This document shows, in pieces, positions 28,130 to 37,182 of a stretch of 64,000 nt of DNA (positions are counted from its first letter, which is position 1; every line of letters begins with the position of its first letter). The stretch is from positions 1,426,001 to 1,490,000 of the forward strand of contig NZ_JAMQYE010000001.1 in the NCBI RefSeq assembly GCF_023721795.1. Direction: 5' to 3'. This stretch comes from Zeimonas sediminis (GTDB lineage Bacteria > Pseudomonadota > Gammaproteobacteria > Burkholderiales > Burkholderiaceae_E). The notes under the pieces are model-generated. The model saw only the letters and a program-made list of their open reading frames with translations, did no database searches and was not told where the DNA came from. The position numbers were made by a program, and so were the translations under genes.

Positions 28130-29059
28130 ATGGCCAAGCAGAAAGTCATCATCACCTGCGCCGTCACCGGCGCGATCCACACGCCGTCGATGTCGCCCTA
28201 CCTGCCGGTGACCGCCGACGAGATCGCCGACGCGGCGATCGGCGCTGCCGAGGCCGGCGCCGCGATCGTCCACCTGCACGCGCGCAAGCCCGAGGACGGC
28301 AGCCCCTCGCAGGACCCGGAGCTGTTCCGCGCCTTCCTGCCGAAGATCAAGGCGGCGTCGGACGTCGTCATCAACCTGACCACCGGCGGCGCGCCGACGA
28401 TGCTGGTCGAGGAGCGCCTGCAGCCGGCGCTGCAGCTCAAGCCCGAGGTCGCTTCGCTGAACATGGGCTCGATGAACTTCGGCCTGTACGAGATGCTGAG
28501 CCGCTACAAGGACTTCAAGTACGAGTGGGAGCGCCCGTACCTGGCGGGCTCGGACGACCGGATCTTCCGCAACACCTTCAAGGACATCGCCTACATCCTC
28601 GAGTCGTGCAGCGACAACGGCACCCGCTTCGAGATCGAGTGCTACGACATCGGCCACCTGTACACCGCCGCGCACTTCTTCGACCGCGGCCTTATCAAGG
28701 CGCCCTTCTTCATCCAGTCGGTGTTCGGGCTGCGCGGCGGCATCGGCTCGCACATCGAGGACGTGATGCAGATGAAGCGCACCGCCGACCGCCTCTTCGG
28801 CAACGACTACCTGTGGTCGGTGCTCGGCGCGGGGCGCTCGCAGATCCCGATCGCCACGGTGTCGGCCGCGATCGGCGGCAACGTGCGGGTGGGCCTCGAA
28901 GACTCGCTGTGGGACGGCCCCGGCAACCTCGCGAAGACCAACGCCGACCAGGTCCGGCGTATCCGCACCGTGATCGAGGCGCTGTCGCTCGAGGTGGCCA
29001 CGCCCGACGAGGCGCGCGCGATGCTTCAGCTCAAGGGCAAGGGCAACGTGGGCTTCTGA
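28130..29059 (+). CDS. Beta-keto acid cleavage enzyme (BKACE family)
   Basis: A 309-residue zinc-dependent enzyme of the Kce/BKACE family, which splits a 3-keto acid with acetyl-CoA to give acetoacetate and a new acyl-CoA. Zinc ligands His48 and His50 lie in IVHLHARKPEDG. VINLTTGG, SLNMGSMNFG, FEIECYDIGHLY and SVFGLRGGIG are family blocks. Substrates in the family range from 3-keto-5-aminohexanoate to dehydrocarnitine. The upstream dehydrogenase would supply the keto acid. Which acid is used cannot be read from sequence. Confidence 0.92.
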   Translation: MAKQKVIITCAVTGAIHTPSMSPYLPVTADEIADAAIGAAEAGAAIVHLHARKPEDGSPSQDPELFRAFLPKIKAASDVVINLTTGGAPTMLVEERLQPALQLKPEVASLNMGSMNFGLYEMLSRYKDFKYEWERPYLAGSDDRIFRNTFKDIAYILESCSDNGTRFEIECYDIGHLYTAAHFFDRGLIKAPFFIQSVFGLRGGIGSHIEDVMQMKRTADRLFGNDYLWSVLGAGRSQIPIATVSAAIGGNVRVGLEDSLWDGPGNLAKTNADQVRRIRTVIEALSLEVATPDEARAMLQLKGKGNVGF

Positions 29060-29063
29060 TCGA

Positions 29064-29109
29064 CGGGGGCCCGCGCTCGGCCGGGGCGGATCTCTCCGTC
29101 GGGCCCCCG
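29064..29109. terminator. Perfect 10-bp hairpin in a convergent gap
   Basis: CGGGGGCCCG (29064-29073) and CGGGCCCCCG (29100-29109) are exact complements with a 26-base loop. They fill the 51-base space between the convergent BKACE and LysR genes. There is no T-run on either side; the position fits a bidirectional termination or 3'-protection hairpin. Confidence 0.5.
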
Positions 29110-29110
29110 C

Positions 29111-30013
29111 TCACCCGGCCCCGGCGGCGTCGACCAGCCAGTCCCTGAATCGCGCCAGCGCCGGGTTGCCCGCCTTGCGCTCGGGCATCACCAGGTGGTA
29201 CGAGCGCCCGCCGTGCAGCGGCCGGTCGCAGGGCACGATCAGCTCGCCGCGCGCGAGCTCGCCCTCGATCAGCATCGCCGGCATCAGCGCGGCGCCCATG
29301 CCGCGGGCGGCCGCCACCGCGAGCATCGAGAACAGGTCGAAGCGCGGCCCGTCCAGGTCTCGCGCGCCTTCCACGCCCTGCGCCTCGAACCACTGCCGCC
29401 ACGCGTAGGGCCGCGTGGACTGCTGCAGCAGGGGCAGCCCGGCCACTTGCGCCGGCGTCAGCCGACGGCGCGGCGCGATCAGCGCCGGCGCGCAGACCGG
29501 CACCACGATCTCGGCCATCAGCGCCACCGCCACGGTGCCGGGCCAGTTCGCCAGGTCGGCCGGGGTGCCCGCGTAGATCGCGGCGTCGAAGTCGGTGTCG
29601 GCGAACAGGAAGGGCCGGGTGCTGGTCTCCATGTTCACCACGATGTCCGGATGCCGGACCCGGAAGTCCTGCAGCCTGGGCAGCAGCCAGCGGCTGGCGA
29701 AGGTCGGCACGACCGCCAGGTCGATCGTGCCCGAGGCCTCGCCGCGACCGATCACCGCCAGCGCGTCGCGCTCGACCGCGTCGAGCCGCCGGGCCACGCG
29801 GCGGCTGTAGTTGAGCCCGGCCTCGGTCAGCACGATGCCGTGCCGCGAGCGCCGGAACAGCTTCACCCCGAGGAAGTCCTCGAGTCCGGCCACCTGCCGA
29901 TAGACCGCGCTCTGGGTCAGCGCGAGCTCGTGCGCGGCCTTGGTGAAACTCTCGTGCCGCGCCGCGGCCTCGAAGCAGACGAGCGCCTGCGTGCTGGGCA
30001 GTTTCCTTCTCAT
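29111..30013 (-). CDS. gcdR: LysR-family regulator, GcvA/GcdR-like, divergent from gcdH
   Basis: A 300-residue LTTR. The N-terminal winged HTH is typical (ESFTKAAHELALTQSAVYRQV, about 17-37), followed by an effector domain with PTFASRWLLPRLQDF, a block characteristic of the GcvA/GcdR group. ATG 30013 gives the canonical N-terminus KLPSTQALVCFEAAARH. It is divergent from glutaryl-CoA dehydrogenase across 151 bases that contain a 9-bp inverted repeat. The arrangement matches GcdR of pseudomonads, which activates gcdH in response to glutarate; this assignment is by position and family. Confidence 0.88.
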   Translation of the reverse strand: MRRKLPSTQALVCFEAAARHESFTKAAHELALTQSAVYRQVAGLEDFLGVKLFRRSRHGIVLTEAGLNYSRRVARRLDAVERDALAVIGRGEASGTIDLAVVPTFASRWLLPRLQDFRVRHPDIVVNMETSTRPFLFADTDFDAAIYAGTPADLANWPGTVAVALMAEIVVPVCAPALIAPRRRLTPAQVAGLPLLQQSTRPYAWRQWFEAQGVEGARDLDGPRFDLFSMLAVAAARGMGAALMPAMLIEGELARGELIVPCDRPLHGGRSYHLVMPERKAGNPALARFRDWLVDAAGAG

Positions 30014-30066
30014 GTCGCTCCTCGGCAGGTCGCGCGTTCGTCGTGGGCCACGCACCCCGGGGCCTT

Positions 30067-30093
30067 CGAGTCATGAGTTTATTGCATGACTCG
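30067..30093. promoter_or_regulatory. LysR-type operator in the gcdR-gcdH divergent region
   Basis: CGAGTCATG (30067-30075) and CATGACTCG (30085-30093) form a perfect 9-bp inverted repeat with a nine-base AT-rich spacer. Its centre is about 65 bases upstream of the predicted gcdH transcription start, the usual position of an LTTR recognition site. Confidence 0.7.
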
Positions 30094-30108
30094 CTTCGGA
30101 ATCCGCGT

Positions 30109-30138
30109 TTGTCCGGGGATTCGCCCGCGCGTTAACAT
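30109..30138 (+). promoter_or_regulatory. Predicted sigma-70 promoter of gcdH
   Basis: TTGTCC (30109-30114), an 18-base spacer and TAACAT (30133-30138) form a plausible promoter. An AGGAGA ribosome site follows shortly before the gcdH ATG at 30165. The LTTR palindrome lies just upstream. Confidence 0.5.
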
Positions 30139-30164
30139 CGTGGGCTGCACATCAGGAGAAGACG

Positions 30165-31379
30165 ATGAACGCCCCCGACACCCAAGCCCGCGTCAAGGCC
30201 TCGTTCAAGTGGGACGACCCGCTGCTGCTCGACGCGCAGCTGACCGAAGACGAGCGGATGGTGCGCGACGCCGCCGCCTCCTACTGCCAGGACAAGCTGC
30301 TCCCGCGCGTGCTCGAGGCCTTCCGCAACGAGAAGACCGACGCCGAGATCTTCCGCGAGATGGGCGCGCTGGGCCTGCTCGGGCCCACGATCCCCGAGCA
30401 GTACGGCGGCCCTGGGCTCAACTACGTCAGCTACGGCCTGATCGCCCGCGAGGTCGAGCGGGTCGACTCCGGCTATCGCTCGATGATGAGCGTGCAGAGC
30501 TCGCTGGTCATGGTGCCGATCTACGAGTTCGGCTCCGAGGCGCAGAAGCAGAAATACCTGCCGAAGCTCGCCACCGGCGAGTGGATCGGCTGCTTCGGCC
30601 TGACCGAGCCCAACCACGGCTCCGACCCGGGCAGCATGGAGACCCGCGCGAAGAAGGTGCAGGGCGGCTACGAGCTCACCGGCAGCAAGATGTGGATCAG
30701 CAATTCGCCGATCGCCGACGTGTTCGTGGTCTGGGCCAAGTGCGTGGGCGGCGACTTCGACGGCCGGATCAAGGGCTTCATCCTCGAGAAGGGCATGAAG
30801 GGCCTGTCGGCGCCGAAGATCCTCGGCAAGGTCGGCCTGCGCGCGTCGATCACCGGCGAGATCGTGATGGACGGCGTTTTCGTGTCCGAAGACCACCTGA
30901 TGCCCGGCGTCGAGGGCCTGAAGGGTCCGTTCACCTGCCTGAACAGCGCCCGCTACGGCATCGCCTGGGGTGCGCTCGGCGCCGCCGAGGATTGCTGGCA
31001 TCGCGCCCGCCAGTACGTGCTCGATCGCAAGCAGTTCGGCCGTCCGCTTGCCGCCAACCAGCTGATCCAGAAGAAGCTGGCCGACATGCAGACCGAGATC
31101 ACGCTGGGCCTGCAGGGCTGCCTGCGACTGGGCCGCATGAAGGACGAGGGCACGGCCGCGGTCGAGATCACCTCGATCATGAAGCGCAACTCCTGCGGCA
31201 AGGCGCTCGACATCGCCCGGATGGCGCGCGACATGATGGGCGGCAACGGCATCTCCGACGAGTTCGGCGTGGCCCGCCATCTGGTCAACCTCGAGGTGGT
31301 CAACACCTACGAGGGCACGCACGACATCCACGCGCTGATCCTCGGCCGCGCGCAGACCGGCATCCAGGCCTTTTCCTGA
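30165..31379 (+). CDS. gcdH: Glutaryl-CoA dehydrogenase
   Basis: A 404-residue FAD enzyme of the acyl-CoA dehydrogenase family that oxidatively decarboxylates glutaryl-CoA to crotonyl-CoA in lysine, tryptophan and glutarate degradation. GCDH-type features include [17 protein letters not shown] at the N-terminus, [20 protein letters not shown], and the catalytic base Glu383 in [17 protein letters not shown]. The divergent LysR gene supports the assignment over other acyl-CoA dehydrogenases. It links functionally to the kynureninase encoded nearby, since both belong to tryptophan/lysine breakdown routes in some bacteria. Confidence 0.95.
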   Translation: MNAPDTQARVKASFKWDDPLLLDAQLTEDERMVRDAAASYCQDKLLPRVLEAFRNEKTDAEIFREMGALGLLGPTIPEQYGGPGLNYVSYGLIAREVERVDSGYRSMMSVQSSLVMVPIYEFGSEAQKQKYLPKLATGEWIGCFGLTEPNHGSDPGSMETRAKKVQGGYELTGSKMWISNSPIADVFVVWAKCVGGDFDGRIKGFILEKGMKGLSAPKILGKVGLRASITGEIVMDGVFVSEDHLMPGVEGLKGPFTCLNSARYGIAWGALGAAEDCWHRARQYVLDRKQFGRPLAANQLIQKKLADMQTEITLGLQGCLRLGRMKDEGTAAVEITSIMKRNSCGKALDIARMARDMMGGNGISDEFGVARHLVNLEVVNTYEGTHDIHALILGRAQTGIQAFS

Positions 31380-31395
31380 CCGCCGGCGGCCGGGC

Positions 31396-32865
31396 TTGAG
31401 CGATCGCGCAGCCGTCGCGCACTCGCCGCTCACCCAGGAAGAGGTCACCCGGGTCGTTCTCGGCCTGCTGCTGGCCATCTTCCTGGCGGCGATCGACCAG
31501 ACGATCGTCGCGGTCGCGCTCGTGTCGATCGCCCGCGACCTGGGCGGCTTCGACCTGGTGCCCTGGGTGGTGTCGGGCTACCTGGTCGCATCCACCGTTT
31601 CCACGCCGATCTACGGCAAGCTGTCCGACCTGTACGGCCGGCGGCCGCTGCTGTCGGCGGCGATCGCGATCTACATGGGCGCTGCGCTGCTCTGCGCGCT
31701 CGCCCAGTCGATGCCGCAGCTGGTCGCGTTCCGCATCCTGCAGGGCCTGGGCGGCGGTGGCCTGATCGCGCTGGCGCAAGCCACCGTGGCCGACGTGGCC
31801 CCGGGCCCCGAGCGAGGCCGCTACCAGGGCTACCTGTCGGGCGTGTTCGCGGTGGCGGCGGTGGCCGGCCCGGTGCTCGGCGGCTACCTGACTCACTACA
31901 TCTCGTGGCGGGCGATCTTCTGGATCGCGCTGCCGCTGGCGATCGCCGCCTTCCTGATCACGCGCCGGGCGATGCTGCGGCTGACCGCGCGCGGCGAGCG
32001 CCGGCCGATCGACTGGCTCGGCGCCGCGCTGCTGGCCGCCGGCCTCACCTCGCTGATGGTCGCGCTGACCCGGATCGGCCAGGGGCACGGCTGGACCGCG
32101 CCGTCGACGCTGCTGCTGGCCGGCACGTCGGTGCTGTCGCTGCTCGCCTGCGCGTGGCGCGAGCGGGTCGCGCCCGAACCCATCCTGCCGCCCGAACTGT
32201 TCACGAACCGCATCGTCGTGGTCTGCTGCGCGATCCTCGGGCTGATCTTCTTCCTGCTGGTCGGCAACTCGGTGCTGCTGCCGATCTGGATGCAGTCGCT
32301 GGGCGGCGCGAGCACGAACGAGGTGGCCCTGCGGATGCTGCCGCTCACGCTGGGCATCCCCGCCGGCGCCTTCGTGTCGGGGCGGATCCTGATGCGGATC
32401 GCCCGTTCCCGGCCTCTGGTGCTGGCGGGCACCGCCACCACGGTGGCGGCCGCGGCGCTGCTGCTGTTCGTGCCGGTGGAGTCGCCGCTCGCGGCAGGTG
32501 CCGCGATGGGGCTGATGGGCGTGGGCATCGGGCTGCCGCTGCCGGCGTCGATCGTGGCGGTGCAATCGGCGGTCGCGCCCCGCCAGATCGGCATCGCCAC
32601 CGCGATGAGCGCGCTGTTCCGCACGCTGGGCGGCGCGATCGGCATCGCGATCCTGACCTCGGTCCTGTTCGCGCAGGTGCGCGCCACCCGCGGCATCGCC
32701 CCCGGCCAGGCCACCGGGCCGCTGACCGACGTGCCGGCCGAAATCCTCCAGGCCGGCTTCCAGGGCGCCTTCGCGGTCGGCGTGGCGGTTGCGATCCTGG
32801 CGCTGGCGGTGGCGTTCGCGCTGCCGGCGCGCTCGCTGCGCGAGCTCGGGCAGCCGGAGCGCTGA
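31396..32865 (+). CDS. DHA2-family (EmrB/QacA-type) MFS efflux transporter
   Basis: A 489-residue major-facilitator transporter with about 14 hydrophobic segments, the DHA2 layout. Motif A appears as GKLSDLYGRRPLL (about 75-87), and motif C-like glycine-rich sequence SGVFAVAAVAGPVLGGYL lies near 150. The N-terminal helix carries AAIDQTIVAVAL, the D1-type motif of this family. The start codon is TTG (31396), 16 bases after the gcdH stop. Proton-driven drug or metabolite export is the likely role. Its stop is one base from the stop of the convergent asparaginase gene. Confidence 0.9.
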   Translation: MSDRAAVAHSPLTQEEVTRVVLGLLLAIFLAAIDQTIVAVALVSIARDLGGFDLVPWVVSGYLVASTVSTPIYGKLSDLYGRRPLLSAAIAIYMGAALLCALAQSMPQLVAFRILQGLGGGGLIALAQATVADVAPGPERGRYQGYLSGVFAVAAVAGPVLGGYLTHYISWRAIFWIALPLAIAAFLITRRAMLRLTARGERRPIDWLGAALLAAGLTSLMVALTRIGQGHGWTAPSTLLLAGTSVLSLLACAWRERVAPEPILPPELFTNRIVVVCCAILGLIFFLLVGNSVLLPIWMQSLGGASTNEVALRMLPLTLGIPAGAFVSGRILMRIARSRPLVLAGTATTVAAAALLLFVPVESPLAAGAAMGLMGVGIGLPLPASIVAVQSAVAPRQIGIATAMSALFRTLGGAIGIAILTSVLFAQVRATRGIAPGQATGPLTDVPAEILQAGFQGAFAVGVAVAILALAVAFALPARSLRELGQPER

Positions 32866-32866
32866 C

Positions 32867-33865
32867 TCAGCCGACCCGTTCGCCGAACGCGTCCGCGAGG
32901 GCCTCGCCGGCCAGGCCGGCCCGCAGCAGCAGCATCAGCAGGATCCGCGCCTTCAGGCTGCCGAGCGCGCCGCCCGGGATCAGCCCGCGCCCGAGCAGGT
33001 CGATCTCCGAACCCGGATAGCCGTAGGTCTTCGTGAAGGCAGGACCGGCGTGCGCGCGGCTGGCCAGCACGACCGGCATCGCCGCGGCCAGCGCATCGAA
33101 CAGCGGCGCCACCGACTCCGGCACGTGGCCGGCGCCCATGCCCTCGACGACCGCTGCGCGGTAACCCAGCGCGGGCAGCGACTTCAGCAGCCGGCCGTCG
33201 TCGCCGAGCGCCATCCGCACCAGCGCGACCGGCGGCTGGTCGCGCTCGCGCCAGTCGTCGGGCAGCCCCACGGGCGCGGTGCGCGGCGGCCGCGCGAAGA
33301 CCGATAGCCGCCCTTCCGCCACCAGCCCGATCGGTCCGGCCAGCGGCGAGGCGAAGGCCGAGGGCAGCGCGGTGTGCGCCTTGCGCACGTAGCGCGCGGC
33401 GTGCACCTGGTCGTTCAGCACGACCAGCGCGCCGAGCCCCGCGGCGGAAGGCGACGCGGCCGCGATCGTCGAGGCCATCAGGTTGGCCGGCCCGTCGGCG
33501 CCGGGCGCCGCGGCGCCGCGCATCGCGCCGGTGACCACGACCGGCTTGTCGCCACCCACCAGCAGGTCGAACAGCCAGGCTGTCTCCTCGATCGTGTCGG
33601 TGCCCTGGATCACGACGGCGCCGTCGACGTCCTTCGCGAGGCGCTCGCGCAGCATCGCTGCCAGCTCGATCAGGCCGTCGACCGGCAGCGAGGCGCTGGC
33701 CACGCGCATCGGCGAGGCCGCCTCCAGTTCGGCCACCGCCTCGATGCCCGGCACCGAGCGGATCAGGTCGGTCGCGGTGAGCGTCGGCACGATGCCGCCC
33801 GGACCGCCCGGGGTCATCGTGATCGTCCCGCCCAGGGACACCATCAGGACTTTCGGCAAGGCCAT
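32867..33865 (-). CDS. L-asparaginase/glutaminase-family enzyme
   Basis: A 332-residue type I/II asparaginase. Both catalytic Thr motifs are present: Thr14 in SLGGTITMTPGG and Thr89-Asp90 in VVIQGTDTIEET. TGAMRGAAAPGADGPANL and the Lys in YVRKAHT follow. No signal peptide is seen, so it is probably cytoplasmic. The C-terminal third (GSLKARILLMLLLRAGL) matches the family's small domain. It hydrolyses L-asparagine or a related amide to the acid and ammonia. Confidence 0.9.
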   Translation of the reverse strand: MALPKVLMVSLGGTITMTPGGPGGIVPTLTATDLIRSVPGIEAVAELEAASPMRVASASLPVDGLIELAAMLRERLAKDVDGAVVIQGTDTIEETAWLFDLLVGGDKPVVVTGAMRGAAAPGADGPANLMASTIAAASPSAAGLGALVVLNDQVHAARYVRKAHTALPSAFASPLAGPIGLVAEGRLSVFARPPRTAPVGLPDDWRERDQPPVALVRMALGDDGRLLKSLPALGYRAAVVEGMGAGHVPESVAPLFDALAAAMPVVLASRAHAGPAFTKTYGYPGSEIDLLGRGLIPGGALGSLKARILLMLLLRAGLAGEALADAFGERVG

Positions 33866-33932
33866 CTCGGCTCCGTCATTCGTAGTGTCCGGGCCTGCAG
33901 CGTCGGCGGCGGCGCGCCCGGTGGGTGCGTCG

Positions 33933-34859
33933 TCAATAACCCCGCGCCCGGTCGACCCGCCGCGGGATCGGCTCGCCGCGCTGCATCGCCCGGTAGGCCT
34001 CGACGAACTGCGCGGCGACCGTCTCGAGCCGGGTCTGCCCGGCGATGTGCGGGGTGATCGAGATGCCGTCGACCGACCACAGCGGGTCGTCGGGCTTCAT
34101 CGGTTCGTTGCGCTGCACGTCGAGCGCGGCGCCGGCCAGGTGCCCGGCGCGCACCGCCTCGATCAGGTCGGGCTCGACGACGTGCTCGCCGCGCGCCACG
34201 TTGATGAAGTAGGCGCCGCGCGGCAGCCTGGCGAGCAGCTTCGCGTTCACGATGCCGGCGGTGTCGCCGGTCAGCGGCAGCGCGCAGACCAGGATCTCGG
34301 ATTCCCCGAGGAAGGCGTCGAGCTCGTCGGCGCCGAAGGTCGGGAACGGCAGATCCGGGCGCCTGCGGGTGCTCCAGCCGCGCGGCTCGAAGCCGAGCGC
34401 GGCCAGCGTGCGGGCGATCGCGGTTCCGACCTCGCCCACGCCCAGGATGCCCACCCGGTGGGTGGCCACCTTCGGCGGATGCCGCGTCCAGTCGCGCCCG
34501 GCCTGCTGGCGGCGGTAGCGCTCGAAGCCGCGGGCGTGCCACAGCGCCATCGTGGCCACGTGCTGCGCGATGCCCAGGTTGACCAGCGGGTCGACGATGC
34601 GGGTCACCGCCACATGCCCGGGCAGGTCCGGCGTCATCAGCTTCTCGACGCCGGCGGCGTTCGCGCAGACCAGCTTCAGCTTCGGCAGCGAGGCGGCGAA
34701 GCCCTCGCGGATGCGCCAGCCGAGGATCGCGTCGATCTCGGCCGGATCGGCATCCTCGCGCCGTTCGATGCAACGGATGTCGGGAGCGATCTCGCGGATC
34801 TTCTTCGCCACCGCCTCGGGCGGCGTGGGCTTGGTCAGCAGCAGGACGGCCATCGGCAA
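33933..34859 (-). CDS. 2-hydroxyacid dehydrogenase, GhrA-like (glyoxylate/hydroxypyruvate reductase)
   Basis: A 308-residue D-isomer-specific 2-hydroxyacid dehydrogenase. The NAD(P) motif GILGVGEVGTAIA is followed by the catalytic Arg in NVARGEHVVE, Glu in ALDVQRNEPM and His in TPHIAGQT. It resembles GhrA, which reduces glyoxylate and hydroxypyruvate. It stands divergent from the threonate gene set and could recycle hydroxypyruvate-type intermediates. An in-frame ATG at 34853 is an equally possible start. Confidence 0.88.
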   Translation of the reverse strand: MPMAVLLLTKPTPPEAVAKKIREIAPDIRCIERREDADPAEIDAILGWRIREGFAASLPKLKLVCANAAGVEKLMTPDLPGHVAVTRIVDPLVNLGIAQHVATMALWHARGFERYRRQQAGRDWTRHPPKVATHRVGILGVGEVGTAIARTLAALGFEPRGWSTRRRPDLPFPTFGADELDAFLGESEILVCALPLTGDTAGIVNAKLLARLPRGAYFINVARGEHVVEPDLIEAVRAGHLAGAALDVQRNEPMKPDDPLWSVDGISITPHIAGQTRLETVAAQFVEAYRAMQRGEPIPRRVDRARGY

Positions 34860-34950
34860 GCGGGGGTTCCGGTCGTATCGGTGCGATCATAGCGGCTTGC
34901 CGCGCGCCGCTTCGGCGCGCCTTCCGAAAAAGAACGTGACTGGAGTCGGC

Positions 34951-35862
34951 ATGAAGGTATCGAAGATCGGCGTCGTGGGGCTCGGCGCCATGGGAATCGG
35001 CGTGGCCCGTTCGCTGCTGCGCAAGGGCTTCGAGGTGCACGCCTGCGACGTGCGACCGCAGGTGCTCGAGGCGATCGCCGCCGAAGGCGCCCACGCGCAC
35101 GCCACGCCCGCCTCGCTGGCCGCCCGCGTCGACGCGCTGATCGTGCTGGTGGTCAACGCCGATCAGACCGAGACCGTGCTCTTCGGCGAGAACGGCGCCG
35201 CCGGCGCGCTGAAGCCCGGCGGCATCGTGATGGCCTCGAGCACCGTGCCGCCGCACTACGCCGAGGAGCTCGGCGCGCGGCTCGCCAAGGCCGGCTTCGC
35301 GATGCTCGACGCCCCGGTGTCGGGCGGCGCGGCGCGGGCTGCCTCGGGCGAGATGACCGTGATGGCCTCCGGCGCGCCCGAGGCATTCGACGCGATGAGC
35401 GAAGTGCTCGACGCGGTCGCGGCCAAGGTCTACCGGCTGGGCGACGCGCCCGGCATGGGCTCGAAGGTCAAGATGATCAACCAGCTGCTGGCCGGCGTGC
35501 ACATCGCGGCGGCCACCGAGGCGATGGCGCTGGGCATCCGCGCCGGCATCGACCCCGACACACTGTACGAGGTGATCTCGAACAGCGCCGGCAACAGCTG
35601 GATGTTCAGCAACCGGGTGCCGCACATCCTGGCCGGCGACTACACGCCGCTGTCGGCGGTCAACATCTTCGTGAAGGACCTCGGCATCGTGCTCGACTCC
35701 GCGCGCAAGATGACCTTCCCGCTGCCGCTGACCTCGTCGGCGCTGCAGATGTTCATCGCGACCAGTGCCTCAGGCCTGGGCGGCGAAGACGACTCGGCCG
35801 TCATCAAGATGTTCCAGCGGCTCACCGGCATCGACCTGCCGGAACCGAAGAAGGAAGGCTGA
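34951..35862 (+). CDS. ltnD: L-threonate / D-erythronate dehydrogenase-like enzyme
   Basis: A 303-residue beta-hydroxyacid dehydrogenase with Rossmann motif VGLGAMGIGVARSL, signature DAPVSGGAARAASGEM, and catalytic Lys in GMGSKVKMINQLLAG. The immediate downstream otnK and otnC genes identify it as the LtnD/DenD step, which oxidises a four-carbon sugar acid at C2. LtnD (L-threonate) and DenD (D-erythronate) cannot be separated by eye. The start at 34951 gives the normal N-terminus MKVSKIGVVGLG. Confidence 0.88.
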   Translation: MKVSKIGVVGLGAMGIGVARSLLRKGFEVHACDVRPQVLEAIAAEGAHAHATPASLAARVDALIVLVVNADQTETVLFGENGAAGALKPGGIVMASSTVPPHYAEELGARLAKAGFAMLDAPVSGGAARAASGEMTVMASGAPEAFDAMSEVLDAVAAKVYRLGDAPGMGSKVKMINQLLAGVHIAAATEAMALGIRAGIDPDTLYEVISNSAGNSWMFSNRVPHILAGDYTPLSAVNIFVKDLGIVLDSARKMTFPLPLTSSALQMFIATSASGLGGEDDSAVIKMFQRLTGIDLPEPKKEG

Positions 35863-35908
35863 GCCTCCGCAGGCCGCGAATCGACACACGACACGACGAG
35901 ATCCCACC

Positions 35909-37174
35909 ATGCTCCTGGGCTGCATCGCCGACGATTTCACCGGCGCCACCGACCTGGCCAACAACCTGGTGCGCGCCGGCATGCGCACCGTGCAGACGAT
36001 CGGCGTGCCCGACGCGTCGCTGTCGATCGACGCCGACGCGGTCGTCGTTGCGCTGAAGTCGCGCACGATCGAGCCGGCCGACGCGGTCGCGCAATCGCTG
36101 GCCGCGCTCGCCTGGTTGCGCGAGGCCGGCTGCCGCCAGTTCTACTTCAAGTACTGCTCGACCTTCGATTCCACCGACCGCGGCAACATCGGCCCGGTGG
36201 CCGACGCCCTGATGGACGCGCTCGGCACCGACTTCACGATCGCATGCCCGGCCTTCCCGGCCGCAGGCCGCACGATCTTCCGCGGTCACCTGTTCGTCGG
36301 CGACCTGCTGCTGTCCGACTCGGGAATGCGCGACCATCCGCTGACGCCGATGACCGATGCGAACCTGGTCCGGGTGCTGCAGCGCCAGAGCGCGAAGAAG
36401 GTCGGCCTGCTGCGCTACGACACGCTGGCCACCGGGGTCGATGCGACCCGCGCGGCGATCGACGCGCTGCGCGCCGACGGTGTGGGCATCGCGATCGTCG
36501 ACGCGACCAGCGACGCCGACCTGATGACGATGGGCGAGGCCTTCGCCGACCTGCCGCTGGTGACCGCCGGCTCGGGCGTGGCGATCGGGCTGCCGCAGAA
36601 CTTCCGCCGCGCCGGGCTGCTGCCGGCGGTGCCGGTCGCGCCCGAGCTGCCGCGCGTCCCGGGCCCCGCGCTGGTGCTGTCCGGAAGCTGCTCGCAGGCC
36701 ACCCTCGCGCAGGTCTCCGACTGGAGCGCCACGCGACCCGCCTACCGCGTCGACCCGATGCGGGTGGCGCGCGGCGAGGCGGTGGCCGCCGAGGCCGCGG
36801 CGTTCGCGCGCGACGCGCAGGCCCGCGGCGAGACCGCTCTGGTCTACGCCAGCGCCTCGCCCGACGAGGTGCGCGCGGTCCAGCAGCAACTCGGCCGCGA
36901 CGAGGCCGGCGCGATGATCGAGCGCACGCTGGCCGAGGTCGCGCGAGCGATGCGCGAGTCCGGCACCCGCCGCTTCGTCGTCGCCGGCGGCGAGACCTCC
37001 GGCGCGGTGGTCCAGGCGCTGGACGTGCGGGCGCTGCGCATCGGCCCGCAGATCGACCCGGGCGTGCCCTGGACCGAGACGGTCGAGAACGAGCCCGTCG
37101 CGCTCACGCTGAAGTCGGGCAACTTCGGCGCGCTCGACTTCTTCGGCAAGGCGCTGGCGCTTCTGGATGCGTGA
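35909..37174 (+). CDS. otnK: 3-oxo-tetronate kinase (four-carbon acid sugar kinase family)
   Basis: A 421-residue DUF1537-family kinase that phosphorylates 3-oxo-tetronate at O-4. The N-terminal domain has GCIADDFTGATDLANNLVRAG and the FKYCSTFDSTDRGNIGPV block. The C-terminal nucleotide domain has VLSGSCSQATLAQV, VAGGETSGAVV, and TLKSGNFGALDFF at the end. The length is standard. It follows ltnD by 46 bases and precedes otnC by eight, in the pathway order. Confidence 0.93.
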   Translation: MLLGCIADDFTGATDLANNLVRAGMRTVQTIGVPDASLSIDADAVVVALKSRTIEPADAVAQSLAALAWLREAGCRQFYFKYCSTFDSTDRGNIGPVADALMDALGTDFTIACPAFPAAGRTIFRGHLFVGDLLLSDSGMRDHPLTPMTDANLVRVLQRQSAKKVGLLRYDTLATGVDATRAAIDALRADGVGIAIVDATSDADLMTMGEAFADLPLVTAGSGVAIGLPQNFRRAGLLPAVPVAPELPRVPGPALVLSGSCSQATLAQVSDWSATRPAYRVDPMRVARGEAVAAEAAAFARDAQARGETALVYASASPDEVRAVQQQLGRDEAGAMIERTLAEVARAMRESGTRRFVVAGGETSGAVVQALDVRALRIGPQIDPGVPWTETVENEPVALTLKSGNFGALDFFGKALALLDA

Positions 37175-37182
37175 GGCATGAC

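Noticed and set aside
26345-29059. Carnitine degradation operon
   Set aside because: BKACE can cleave dehydrocarnitine, but the dehydrogenase has lambda-crystallin/L-gulonate-type motifs, and no betaine genes or carnitine transporter accompany it.
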